This document shows, piece by piece, positions 49,675 to 60,239 of a stretch of DNA of 64,000 nucleotides. The notes below the pieces were generated by a model. That model was not told the DNA's origin and did no database searches. It worked only from the letters and a program-made list of their open reading frames with translations. This DNA is from Tritrichomonas musculus. Lineage: Eukaryota > Parabasalia > Tritrichomonadida > Tritrichomonadidae. Each line of letters starts with the position of its first letter. The stretch's first letter is position 1. The position numbers and the translations under genes were made by a program. The stretch covers positions 248,001-312,000 of the forward strand of contig JAPFFF010000051.1 of NCBI GenBank assembly GCA_039105265.1, given 5' to 3'.

Positions 49675-50196
49675 CTTTCATTTAAAGAAAGTATATTTTA
49701 AAAAGCATATTGAGAGAAAAAATCCTAGGCATGAGGATTTTTATGAGACTTTTTGGGATATAGCTTTTGGACATTAAGGTTCTATTTAGGAGAAATTAAA
49801 TTGTGACTTCGGGAATTTGAACTTTTTTAATGCTAAATTAAAATCTAAGTTTGAGATTTTAAATCTATTAAAAATTTTTTGTTCAAAAAATTTTAGAGAT
49901 TGGGACATCTTTAGCAAAATCGTTTCTAGATCTAACCCAATAATGCAAAGGGCACAATCTCAAAAACTGAATGGATCTAATAGACTTGATCAAAATCCAA
50001 TACTCAAGAGTAAAACCAAGTCATTAAAATTTTCAAACCAAAAATAAAACTGTTATTAATCTAAAAAAAAAAAAAGCAAGAATCATTTTTTTTTAGTTAG
50101 GTTTCTTTATTTAAAACCTTAAATTTTTTTTTAAATGATGATCGAATCAATCTTATGATAAATAAAGATAATCTTTTCTTCCACCATTGATTGCCT

Positions 50197-53100
50197 TTAA
50201 AGATAATCTTTAAAATTATTATTTCTGTTAATCAAATCCTCTTTACTCATATCAACGTAATAATGTGGCTGAAGTATTGGCACATCTCTTGGATCGTATG
50301 GATCAGCATTCATATCGTATAAAAAATCATATAAGTTGAATGTCAAAACTCTTTTCACCAATTTGTGAGTCAATTTGGCATCAATCCTTTCAAAATTTTT
50401 TGAATGAAAGATTCTAATGATCCATTTTTGAAAACTTCGCCTCGAATATTCATTGAATTCAAAGAATTGTTCATCTTTGAAAAATTGATATATTGGTAAT
50501 GAGCACGTGCCATGCTTTCTGGCATATTCATTTTGCACAATTTGAAGAATTTGAATAGGTTTATATTCATGATGAACATCATTTAGGAACCCTCTGATGG
50601 GCTCAGCGATTGTTTTCAAAAATTGTTCCTCTGTTTCACATGGCTTTTGTTGTTCAATATCATTATGCATATCTTGGTAACGATGTGTGCATTTGTTTTC
50701 AAAGGACTTATCAATATCATGATTTTCTTCATCATCAGAGTATTCAGAATTTTGGGAATCAGAATTCATTGATTTTTCAGAAGAACTATTAAGATTGGAT
50801 TCTTCACTGGAGCTGTTTTCAGGCAGATCTTCCTTGGAACTGTTTTCATTTAGATCTTTCATGGAACTGTTTTCATTTAGATCTTTCATGGAACTGTTTT
50901 CATTTAGATCTTTCATGGAGCTGTTTTCATTTAGATCTTTCATGGAACTGCTTTCATTTAGATCTTTCATGGAGCTGTTTTCATTTAGATCTTTCATGGA
51001 ACTGTTTTCATTTAGATCTTTCATGGAGCTGTTTTCATTTAGATCTTTCATAGAACTGCTTTCATTTAGATCTTTCATAGAACTGCTTTCATTTAGATCT
51101 TTCATAGAACTGCTTTCATTTAGATCTTTCATGGAGCTGCTTTCATTTAGATCTTTCATGGAGCTGCTTTCATTTAGATCTTTCATGGAGATGTTTTCAT
51201 TTAGATCTTTCATAGAGCTGCTTTCATTTAGATCTTTCATAGAGCTGCTTTCATTTAGATCTTTCATAGAGCTGCTTTCATTTAGATCTTTCATAGAGCT
51301 GCTTTCATTTAGATCTTTCATGGAGATGTTTTCATTTAGATCTTTCATGGAGCTGCTTTCATTTAGATCTTTCATAGAGCTGCTTTCATTTAGATCTTTC
51401 ATGGAGATGTTTTCATTTAGATCTTTCATGGAGCTGCTTTCATTTAGATCTTTCATGGAACTGTTTTCATTTAGATCTTTCATGGAGCCGTTTTCATTTA
51501 GATCTTTCATGGAGCCGTTTTCATTTAGATCTTTCATGGAGCTGTTTTCATTTAGATCTTTCATAGAGCTGCTTTCATTTAGATCTTTCATAGAACTGCT
51601 TTCATTTAGATCTTTCATGGAGCTGCTTTCATTTAGATCTTTCATGGAGCCGTTTTCATTTAGATCTTTCATGGAGCTGCTTTCATTTAGATCTTTCATG
51701 GAGCTGCTTTCATTTAGATCTTTCATGGAGCCGTTTTCATTTAGATCTTTCATGGAACTGTTTTCATTTAGATCTTTCATGGAGCCGTTTTCATTTAGAT
51801 CTTTCATGGAGCTGTTTTCATTTAGATCTTTCATTGAGCTGTTTTCATTTAGATCTTCCTTGGAGCTGTTTTCATTTAGATCTTCCTTGGAACTGTTTTC
51901 ATTTAGATCTTTCATGGAGATGTTTTCATTTAGATCTTTCATGGAGCTGCTTTCATTTAGATCTTTCATGGAACTGTTTTCATTTAGATCTTTCATTGAG
52001 CTGTTTTCATTTAGATCTTCCTTGGAGCTGTTTTCATTTAGATCTTCCTTGGAACTGTTTTCATTTAGATCTTTCATGGAGATGTTTTCATTTAGATCTT
52101 TCATGGAGCTGCTTTCATTTAGATCTTTCATGGAACTGTTTTCATTTAGATCTTTCATGGAGCCGTTTTCATTTAGATCTTTCATGGAGCCGTTTTCATT
52201 TAGATCTTTCATGGAGCTGTTTTCATTTAGATCTTTCATAGAGCTGCTTTCATTTAGATCTTTCATAGAACTGCTTTCATTTAGATCTTTCATGGAGCTG
52301 CTTTCATTTAGATCTTTCATGGAGCCGTTTTCATTTAGATCTTTCATGGAGCTGCTTTCATTTAGATCTTTCATGGAGCTGCTTTCATTTAGATCTTTCA
52401 TGGAGCCGTTTTCATTTAGATCTTTCATGGAACTGTTTTCATTTAGATCTTTCATGGAGCCGTTTTCATTTAGATCTTTCATGGAGCCGTTTTCATTTAG
52501 ATCTTTCATTGAGCTGTTTTCATTTAGATCTTCCTTGGAGCTGTTTTCATTTAGATCTTCCTTGGAACTGTTTTCATTTAGATCTTTCATGGAGATGTTT
52601 TCATTTAGATCTTTCATGGAGCTGCTTTCATTTAGATCTTTCATGGAACTGTTTTCATTTAGATCTTTCATTGAGCTGTTTTCATTTAGATCTTCCTTGG
52701 AGCTGTTTTCATTTAGATCTTCCTTGGAACTGTTTTCATTTAGATCTTTCATGGAGATGTTTTCATTTAGATCTTTCATGGAGCTGCTTTCATTTAGATC
52801 TTTCATGGAACTGTTTTCATTTAGATCTTTCATGGAGCCGTTTTCATTTAGATCTTTCATGGAGCCGTTTTCATTTAGATCTTTCATGGAGCTGCTTTCA
52901 TTTAGATCTTTCATAGAGCTGCTTTCATTTAGATCTTTCATAGAACTGCTTTCATTTAGATCTTTCATGGAGCTGTTTTCATTTAGATCTTTCATGGAGA
53001 TGTTTTCATTTAGATCTTTCATGGAGCTGCTTTCATTTAGATCTTTCATGGAACTGTTTTCATTTAGATCTTTCATTGAGCTGTTTTCATTTAGATCTTC

Positions 53101-55113
53101 CTTGGAGCTGTTTTCATTTAGATCTTCCTTGGAACTGTTTTCATTTAGATCTTTCATGGAGATGTTTTCATTTAGATCTTTCATGGAGCTGCTTTCATTT
53201 AGATCTTTCATGGAACTGTTTTCATTTAGATCTTTCATGGAGCCGTTTTCATTTAGATCTTTCATGGAGCCGTTTTCATTTAGATCTTTCATGGAGCTGT
53301 TTTCATTTAGATCTTTCATAGAGCTGCTTTCATTTAGATCTTTCATAGAACTGCTTTCATTTAGATCTTTCATGGAGCTGCTTTCATTTAGATCTTTCAT
53401 GGAGCCGTTTTCATTTAGATCTTTCATGGAACTGTTTTCATTTAGATCTTTCATGGAGCCGTTTTCATTTAGATCTTTCATGGAGCTGTTTTCATTTAGA
53501 TCTTTCATTGAGCTGTTTTCATTTAGATCTTCCTTGGAGCTGTTTTCATTTAGATCTTCCTTGGAACTGTTTTCATTTAGATCTTTCATGGAGATGTTTT
53601 CATTTAGATCTTTCATGGAGCTGCTTTCATTTAGATCTTTCATGGAACTGTTTTCATTTAGATCTTTCATTGAGCTGTTTTCATTTAGATCTTCCTTGGA
53701 GCTGTTTTCATTTAGATCTTCCTTGGAACTGTTTTCATTTAGATCTTTCATGGAGATGTTTTCATTTAGATCTTTCATGGAGCTGCTTTCATTTAGATCT
53801 TTCATGGAACTGTTTTCATTTAGATCTTTCATGGAGCCGTTTTCATTTAGATCTTTCATGGAGCCGTTTTCATTTAGATCTTTCATGGAGCTGTTTTCAT
53901 TTAGATCTTTCATAGAGCTGCTTTCATTTAGATCTTTCATAGAGCTGCTTTCATTTAGATCTTTCATGGAGCTGCTTTCATTTAGATCTTTCATGGAGCC
54001 GTTTTCATTTAGATCTTTCATGGAGCTGCTTTCATTTAGATCTTTCATGGAGCTGCTTTCATTTAGATCTTTCATGGAGCCGTTTTCATTTAGATCTTTC
54101 ATGGAACTGTTTTCATTTAGATCTTTCATGGAGCCGTTTTCATTTAGATCTTTCATGGAGCTGTTTTCATTTAGATCTTTCATTGAGCTGTTTTCATTTA
54201 GATCTTCCTTGGAGCTGTTTTCATTTAGATCTTCCTTGGAACTGTTTTCATTTAGATCTTTCATGGAGATGTTTTCATTTAGATCTTCCTTGGAACTGTT
54301 TTCATTTAGATCTTTCATGGAGCTGTTTTCATTTAGATCTTTCATTGAGCTGTTTTCATTTAGATCTTTCATGGAGATGTTTTCATTTAGATCTTCCTTG
54401 GAACTGTTTTCATTTAGATCTTTCATGGAGCTGTTTTCATTTAGATCTTTCATGGAGCCGTTTTCATTTAGATCTTTCATGGAGATGTTTTCATTTAGAT
54501 CTTCCTTGGAACTGTTTTCATTTAGATCTTTCATGGAGCTGTTTTCATTTAGATCTTTCATTGAGCTGTTTTCATTTAGATCTTCCTTGGAACTGTTTTC
54601 ATTTAGATCTTTCATGGAGCTGTTTTCATTTAGATCTTTCATTGAGCTGTTTTCATTTAGATCTTCCTTGGAACTGTTTTCATTTAGATCTTTCATGGAG
54701 CTGTTTTCAGTGTGCCCTTCTTTGGAACTGCTTTCATTTAGATCTTTCATAGAACTGTTTTTAATGCATTCTTCCCTGGAATTGTTTTTATAGTGTTCAT
54801 CTATGGAAGTATTATCAAAGGGTTCGTCTTTTTCACTCCTAAATAAAGCATCTTCCCTAATCTGATTTTCTGAACTTTCATCTTTGGAATTGTTCCTTTT
54901 TGCTTGGTTTTCTGACCAGTTATTGCTTTTAGATTCTACGTAATCTTGTGTTCTTTCATCTTCTAAATCAGTATGACACATACTTACAACATCTTCTTCT
55001 TCTTTACAAGGAATTTCTTCATCTTCTTCTTCTGAATTCATTATTTGAGATGCAGAGGTTCCATTATTAAATAAATTATCGTTTAAAGAAAATAACTTCT
55101 CTTTAAATTGCAT
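50197..55113 (-). CDS. Giant acidic 9-residue-repeat protein, 1638 aa from the preferred start
   Basis: An intact minus-strand gene. I prefer the ATG at 55111-55113 (MQFKEKLFSLNDN). A further in-frame ATG 14 codons upstream, at 55153-55155, is possible but would add a basic KRGKK leader next to an A-run. After about 110 residues of acidic, Asn/Ser-rich sequence come about 146 copies of a nine-residue repeat, mainly SSMKDLNEN with SSKEDLNEN, NGSMKDLNE and SSSMKDLNE variants. The unique C-terminal 190 residues look folded (IRGFLNDVHHEYKPIQILQI and SRRSFQKWIIRIFHSKNF). No signal peptide, membrane helix or known domain is recognised. The repeat part is probably disordered or a long helical spacer; the C-terminal part may carry the activity. 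Repeat number is likely to vary between strains. Confidence 0.75.
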   Translation of the reverse strand: MQFKEKLFSLNDNLFNNGTSASQIMNSEEEDEEIPCKEEEDVVSMCHTDLEDERTQDYVESKSNNWSENQAKRNNSKDESSENQIREDALFRSEKDEPFDNTSIDEHYKNNSREECIKNSSMKDLNESSSKEGHTENSSMKDLNENSSKEDLNENSSMKDLNENSSMKDLNENSSKEDLNENSSMKDLNENSSMKDLNENSSKEDLNENISMKDLNENGSMKDLNENSSMKDLNENSSKEDLNENISMKDLNENSSMKDLNENSSMKDLNENSSKEDLNENISMKDLNENSSKEDLNENSSKEDLNENSSMKDLNENSSMKDLNENGSMKDLNENSSMKDLNENGSMKDLNESSSMKDLNESSSMKDLNENGSMKDLNESSSMKDLNESSSMKDLNESSSMKDLNENSSMKDLNENGSMKDLNENGSMKDLNENSSMKDLNESSSMKDLNENISMKDLNENSSKEDLNENSSKEDLNENSSMKDLNENSSMKDLNESSSMKDLNENISMKDLNENSSKEDLNENSSKEDLNENSSMKDLNENSSMKDLNENGSMKDLNENSSMKDLNENGSMKDLNESSSMKDLNESSSMKDLNESSSMKDLNENSSMKDLNENGSMKDLNENGSMKDLNENSSMKDLNESSSMKDLNENISMKDLNENSSKEDLNENSSKEDLNENSSMKDLNENSSMKDLNESSSMKDLNENISMKDLNENSSMKDLNESSSMKDLNESSSMKDLNESSSMKDLNENGSMKDLNENGSMKDLNENSSMKDLNESSSMKDLNENISMKDLNENSSKEDLNENSSKEDLNENSSMKDLNENSSMKDLNESSSMKDLNENISMKDLNENSSKEDLNENSSKEDLNENSSMKDLNENGSMKDLNENGSMKDLNENSSMKDLNENGSMKDLNESSSMKDLNESSSMKDLNENGSMKDLNESSSMKDLNESSSMKDLNESSSMKDLNENSSMKDLNENGSMKDLNENGSMKDLNENSSMKDLNESSSMKDLNENISMKDLNENSSKEDLNENSSKEDLNENSSMKDLNENSSMKDLNESSSMKDLNENISMKDLNENSSKEDLNENSSKEDLNENSSMKDLNENSSMKDLNENGSMKDLNENSSMKDLNENGSMKDLNESSSMKDLNESSSMKDLNENGSMKDLNESSSMKDLNESSSMKDLNESSSMKDLNENSSMKDLNENGSMKDLNENGSMKDLNENSSMKDLNESSSMKDLNENISMKDLNESSSMKDLNESSSMKDLNENISMKDLNESSSMKDLNESSSMKDLNESSSMKDLNESSSMKDLNENISMKDLNESSSMKDLNESSSMKDLNESSSMKDLNESSSMKDLNESSSMKDLNENSSMKDLNENSSMKDLNENSSMKDLNESSSMKDLNENSSMKDLNENSSMKDLNENSSMKDLNENSSKEDLPENSSSEESNLNSSSEKSMNSDSQNSEYSDDEENHDIDKSFENKCTHRYQDMHNDIEQQKPCETEEQFLKTIAEPIRGFLNDVHHEYKPIQILQIVQNEYARKHGTCSLPIYQFFKDEQFFEFNEYSRRSFQKWIIRIFHSKNFERIDAKLTHKLVKRVLTFNLYDFLYDMNADPYDPRDVPILQPHYYVDMSKEDLINRNNNFKDYL
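50815..54755 (-). repeat. 27-bp coding minisatellite, about 146 units, with higher-order blocks
   Basis: The DNA unit, 27 bp and one-third GC, encodes the nine-residue repeat above. Unit variants recur in blocks: a pair of SSKEDLNEN units followed by SSMKDLNEN, SSMKDLNEN and SSSMKDLNE appears several times, showing that groups of about 20-25 units were duplicated. Because 27 is a multiple of 3, opposite-strand frames also stay open for up to 1332 codons (50795-54793 plus). Those are shadows of the periodicity, not genes. Confidence 0.9.
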
Positions 55114-55155
55114 TTTTTTTCCCCTTTTTAAATATATGCCATATATGGTATGCAT

Positions 55156-56172
55156 TTGAATTTTTTATATTTATTTGAATTTTGAATGCATTTGAATTTT
55201 TATTGCATTGAAAATCTATGAATAAACACAATAAATCCTCTTTATAAATAAGAATAAAAGCAATTTATTTTTTAGAAAATCTTTAAATGATACTTCTTTA
55301 GGATATTGTTTTTAGAATCCGAAGATATTTCTAAAAGGAAAAAAAATATAAAAAAATCGTTATTAAAGACGAAAAATTCCCACTTTTACCAAAATTTTTT
55401 TTTCTCAAAAAGTTATAGATCTAAAATTATTTGGGAATATAGTAATACCGAAATTTAAAAAATCATTTTTTCTAGAAAATATCGCTGCTAGCAGTAAAGC
55501 TTCATTCATAAATTCGTTCTAAATGGTGAAATAATGCAATTTAAAGACTGTTGCCTCTGATACGAAATCAAAAAAATTAGCAAGTATTATTTTAAACTGA
55601 CCAAATACGATTAAAAATAATTCAATTTATTTTATTTTCAATGGTTTATATATAAGTTTAAAAATATGAAAGTATTAATTAGAAAAAAGATGTGTTTATT
55701 TATGAAGTTAGTTAAATCAATTCATTTGTTCTTCTTGCTATTGTAAAAGTAGATTGGCGATCTCAAGTACATAATTATATTTTCGTGAATTTATATTTTC
55801 ATTATATGATCAAATTTATAAATAGTATCATAAAAAAAAATACATGATTGTAAAACTATAGTCTGTTAATATAAGTTTATATGCATTAACGCAATCATCG
55901 TTTCTGATATAAAAATAAGATTGAGTATTTCAATCGTTTCTGCGTTCCAATGCGTTTAAACAATTAAATGTGTAGTGTCTTGTTTTTAAATAGAATTGTG
56001 TGGCTGACAATATGTTCAATAAGGAGAAGGGAAATGGAAAATGTCTGGCCACGACGATTAAAAATTATTCAAAAAGAATTGAATAGAAATTTTTGTAAAA
56101 GTGGGGAAAAGTTAGTCTATCCGAAATTTTCATTTTTACATCCAAAATTTCCAAATCAATTTTTATATAAAA
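55156..56172. other. Spacer between divergent genes
   Basis: A 1-kb AT-rich stretch between the minus-strand repeat gene and the plus-strand BTB gene. It probably holds both promoters. A TCATTT initiator-like sequence occurs at 56130-56135, 41 nt before the ATG at 56173, rather far for this class. The 74-codon frame at 55968-56192 overlaps that start in another frame and is not supported. Confidence 0.5.
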
Positions 56173-58564
56173 ATGGAACCAACATCCATTGAACTAATAT
56201 TAAATTCTACTACATTTACGATTCAATATTCTCCAAAATTAAAAGAATTATCAGATGAAGTTATGAAGGAGCTCTTTGATTATCACAAATATGTTGTTCA
56301 ATCACATGTAGAAAACAATACATTTAAATCATTCATTAAATATTTAGTTGATGACATTATACCAGAAATCAATATGGATAATTTTTGGGATTATTATCAA
56401 TTAAGTAAAGAATTTGGAATTCTTCAAAATGAAGTAGAAAGCAAAATATCACAGTATGGAGATAATTGGTATAATTTAAACTATATAAAAAACGTAGATT
56501 CACATGATTTATCATATTTTGAAGATTATATTGCTCAAAAACTTGATTTATACCTCAGTAAATATGGTCAAAAAGTAATGGAAATACCTATTCAGCGATT
56601 ATGTAATATTTTTAGTCATCCGAAAAATAAAATTACAAATTATAATCTTGCATATGAGACAATAATTCAATATTTTAAAAAAAACAAACAATACACAAAT
56701 TTTAATATTACTTACTACATTAGATGCAAGCAAATTTTCTGAAGAAAATCTAATTGATTCAATTTTACATAGTAATGATTATTTTGGCTTCACTCCAGAA
56801 ATAACGACAAAATCATTTGCAGCCATATTTAATAATCACTTGAACCAAATAAATGAATTAAAAAATGAAATATCTTCAATTCAAAAAGAAAACTTAAATC
56901 AGAGAATTCAATCAATATCTGAAAAAATAAATGGTCACAACTTCCAATTGATTGAAGAAAATATAAAAGAACTGATGAATAAATTTGATGAAAAAAGTCG
57001 ACTTTTTGACCTAAAAATCAAAGAAATCTCAGATCTAAATAAAAAAATTGATGAAATGTCAGAAAAGAATAAAAAAGATAAAATAGAATCAGATCAAAGA
57101 ATTGACAAAGTCCGTTTGGATTTTGAAAATGAAAAATCAAATATAAATCAACAACTTAAATTCAATAAGGAAAATGTGGAAGAGAAAGCAAAAAGTTTTA
57201 AAAAAGAAATTGAAAAAATATATAATAATATCGAAGAAGTGTCAAAGAAGACAATCATCTTGTCAAGCCAAATTAAAAATATCGAAAACAAGCCACAAAA
57301 CGAAAATATGAAAATAAATCAAGTTCTCAATCAGGATTTTCAAAAAGAAATTGAAAATTCTATAGAAAAATTGAAACAAATGATTGATTCAAAAAGTGAA
57401 AAGTTAAAAAATGACATCACTTTATATTTAAATCAAATAATTAATGAAATTAAATACAATAATGAAAAATTGAATCAAACCACCGATTTACTCTCAAATC
57501 ATATCAATCAAATTGAAATGAAAAACAAAAAAATAATGAATAATTATTCACAGTTAATAAACAATGATGAAAAACTACTTAGAGTGAAATATGAAATGAA
57601 AAATGAAATGCTTTCAATGGTTTCGCATTTTGCATCATGTTCCTTCATGACAAACATTGGACTTTCGACAACGGGAATTTTGAATCATTTGAAAAGCAAA
57701 GAAAAAAATCAATTTGACAAATTGTTTATTGCATCGACGTCTTCATGTGACATTTACAATTTGATTGATCCAAACACGAAGGATGACATTGGAACAGGAA
57801 ATGATGGCAACTTTTTCATTGAATTTGAACTTGAAAGACCGATCAAAATCAATGGAATTAAAGTGTTTTCATCATCAACGCGGTTTCCTAAATCATTTGA
57901 TATTGAAGTTGATGGCATAATTGTTAAATCAATAAAAGAGGTAAATGAGCTAAATGGCAAATTCAAAGAAATGACGATCATTTTTGATTCAATGTTTGGT
58001 TCAAAAGTGAAATTCATTCAAACAGGGCCAAATTGGGATAGAGGCAATAACTTTTTGAATATGAGGAGGTTTGAAATTCTATCAGATGATTGTCAGTATT
58101 CAAAAGGTGCCTTTTCAACTTTGATTGAACAAAGTCCTCAAAATGATCCTCACAAATGTCCAGTGAAAATAACCGCCAAAAATTATGATTTTAATACGTT
58201 CTTTTTGATTGATTCAAAGCATCACATTTGCACATCAAACGAAGAAAATTCTTGGTTCCAGATAGAATTGACTAAAGGATGGGCGGTTATTAACGGTTTT
58301 CGTCTCAAAAGAGGAAATTTGTATAAATTGAGAAGTTTCAAAATAATCGCAACTGACGATGCTAATAAACCATTGAATTCTTGGACTACTTTGATTGAAA
58401 TCGATGAAAAGGCCGAGGATGAACATCAAAAATTAGATATTTATGAATTCCCTCGTCAAAGTCCGCCGGTTAAATACGTTAGATTGATTCAAACAGGACC
58501 AACATGGAATGATAAATTATTTTTAATGTTTTTCCATTTGGACTTCTTTGGATACTACTTTTGA
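56173..58564 (+). CDS. BTB-like / coiled-coil / tandem F5/8C (discoidin) protein, one frameshift
   Basis: Residues 1-95 from the ATG at 56173 resemble the divergent BTB domain common in trichomonads, followed by a BACK-like helical part. Then comes a long Lys/Glu/Asn-rich coiled coil (56840-57600). Two galactose-binding, F5/8 type C-like domains follow, at about 57640-58085 and 58110-58555. Each has an aromatic, Gly-rich core and an IQTGPNW or IQTGPTW motif near its end. The architecture is a recurrent trichomonad family. BTB domains mediate dimerisation or cullin-3 binding; discoidin folds bind ligands; the actual role here is unknown. The frame is lost near 56677-56700, next to an A8 run (56677-56684). 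The remaining text downstream (LDASKFSEENLIDSILHSN) carries on the protein in the next frame. This may be a real inactivation, a sequencing error in a homopolymer, or slippage. Everything downstream is well preserved. Confidence 0.8.
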
Positions 58565-59059
58565 ATTAAAGATTTTTTTTTTCCCCTTTGATTTTCATTT
58601 TTAAGGTATAAATCCAATACGTTATTTATTTGACCTATGGAAATTTATTTTTTGTTAAATTCTACCTTTCAGAAAAAGTTTAAATTTGATTGCGTGTCAG
58701 ATTTGAGATTCTGAAAGTTTTTAATACAGTCAGTTGAAATGTCTTGGACCATTCAAATTGTCTTGGACCGCCTGAAAAATTTGAATTAACTCATTGAAAA
58801 TGATATAAAAAACAAATAATAATTTTCAAAGAATTTTTTTTAATTTTCATTAGCCTCATATAAAATTTTCAGGCGGTCCAAGACAATTTGAATGGTCCAA
58901 GATGATTCAACATACTGTATTAATTTTTTTTTAAAAAATTTTATATAACATGTCTTTTATTTTGTATAAAGTGTCAAAAAAATATTGAATGCTTGAAATT
59001 GTTGATATTAAATGTTTGAATGAATGTAAAGATGATTATTGCTGTTCACTTATATCCCT
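58565..59059. other. Spacer with a MITE
   Basis: AT-rich DNA after the discoidin gene stop. It contains the 191-bp element at 58727-58917 and nothing else that I can support. Confidence 0.6.
58727..58917. mobile_element. 191-bp Tc1/mariner-type MITE
   Basis: The ends are inverted repeats of about 55 bp: CAGTCAGTTGAAATGTCTTG at the left and the complement of CAGTATGTTGAATCATCTTG at the right. They share the internal TTGGACCATTCAAATTG and TTGGACCGCCTGAAAA. TA lies at both edges (58725-58726 and 58918-58919), the target duplication of Tc1/mariner elements. There is no coding capacity. The outer 15 bp of the arms have diverged more than the inner 38 bp. Confidence 0.8.
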
Positions 59060-59997
59060 TGCCTTAAGTTTGGTTGTGATTCAGAAAAAACAAATTTAAA
59101 TGGCGAGAATCCAATTCATATATGAACTAAATATAACTCAATTGGATGTTCAACTATTATATTGAATCATCTTAATGAAATCAAAGATCTACAAGAAGAA
59201 AAGAGCATTCTTTGCGCACGCTATTTAGATGGAAATACTCCTTTTCATATATTTATACATTTATTAACTTCATGCTGCGATTTTGATCTTGAAATTCCTA
59301 ACAATTCTGGCTACACTCCATTTGAAGAGTCAATTCAAACTGATTTTTATGAAATAGATGGAATTTTGGGATGTCATTATGTGAGTATTCTTGGTTAATC
59401 AGTCGAATCTCTTGGAAAATTAATTTTACCATATTTATAATGTCCAAATTTAAGCCATTTTTGGGTTCAAATGAATATAAAAAATGGAATTGATATTGTA
59501 AATCAAATCAAAACAAATTTAATTAAATGTATTAAATGCTATTGTATACCTTGAAGAAGCCATTCGACAAAAAAATTGATATTTTATCAATGTATGATTT
59601 GGCAAACATTTATATTTATGAAAAAGTTTATGAAAATAAAATTGCTAAAGCAATTGAATTGCTATTTAAATCATTTGATCAATTTCTTCATTCACGTATA
59701 TTATTAGGCTTGGCATTCATCAAAAAATTTGGTTTTCAAATAGAAGAAATTGAAAAGCATGTTAGAGAACTCAACAGTAAAAAATCAAAAGCATTATTAT
59801 CTTCAATATTCAACTTTTTAGATTTATTACAATCAAATGCTATTTTCACAAATTATCATGAGTCATATCGAGATAAATATTTAAGGAAATTTAGTTCACT
59901 TTCTGAATTTCAGAAACAAAAGAGAATAAATATGAATCAAAAAAATGCACCAGATATCAACTCAGTCTTTTATGAAGGATTTGGAATAGAAATATAA
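59060..59997 (+). pseudogene. Ankyrin / Sel1-like gene relic
   Basis: Broken plus-strand coding remains. Around 59090-59130 one frame reads NLNGENPIHI. From 59162 to 59398 another reads DGNTPFHIFIHLL and then IPNNSGYTPFEESIQ, clear ankyrin-repeat signatures (G-x-T-P-x-H). From 59536 to 59997 an open stretch contains AIELLFKSFDQFLHSRILLG, a Sel1-like (TPR-type) helical repeat pattern, ending GFGIEI. Stops and frame changes separate these parts and no start is obvious. Ankyrin and Sel1 repeats are protein-interaction folds used in many large trichomonad proteins. Whether the two parts come from one gene or two is not clear. Confidence 0.6.
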
Positions 59998-60239
59998 AAA
60001 ATGAAAACGATGTACTTTTTTTTAAAAAAAATATAAGAAATGACACTATATTTCCATCTTTCACCAGACAAATTCAACGACAAGATTTGATTGATTTTAA
60101 AATAGTTATTTTCAATATTAACATTAATAAAGGTCAAATATTGAATTTGCATTCAATTGAGCATTATCGATGCCTACATTTATTTCACTTTTAATTGAGT
60201 TATTTCTTTGTATTTCATCTTTTTCTTTCTCTAAAGGAA

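Larger units (their letters stand above)
48594..50196. other. Spacer between the LRR gene and the 9-residue repeat gene
   Basis: Low-complexity AT DNA. It contains a run of 29 A (48988-49016), an 18-bp inverted repeat (49137-49218), an AAT microsatellite (49643-49671) and two short plus-strand frames (49511-49777 and 49817-50047). The frames encode KNPRHEDFYETFWDIAFGH and NFFNAKLKSKFEILNLL and could be remnants of one lost gene. I recognise no domain in them. Confidence 0.5.

Noticed and set aside
51834-54752. Plus-strand frames with FHLDLSWSC repeats
   Set aside because: Third-frame shadow of the 27-bp minisatellite.
55968-56192. A 74-codon gene just before the BTB gene
   Set aside because: It overlaps the BTB start codon in another frame, has no initiator-like element close to its ATG and shows no domain.
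57754-58429. Minus-strand frames opposite the discoidin domains
   Set aside because: Antisense shadows of a clearly plus-strand coding sequence.
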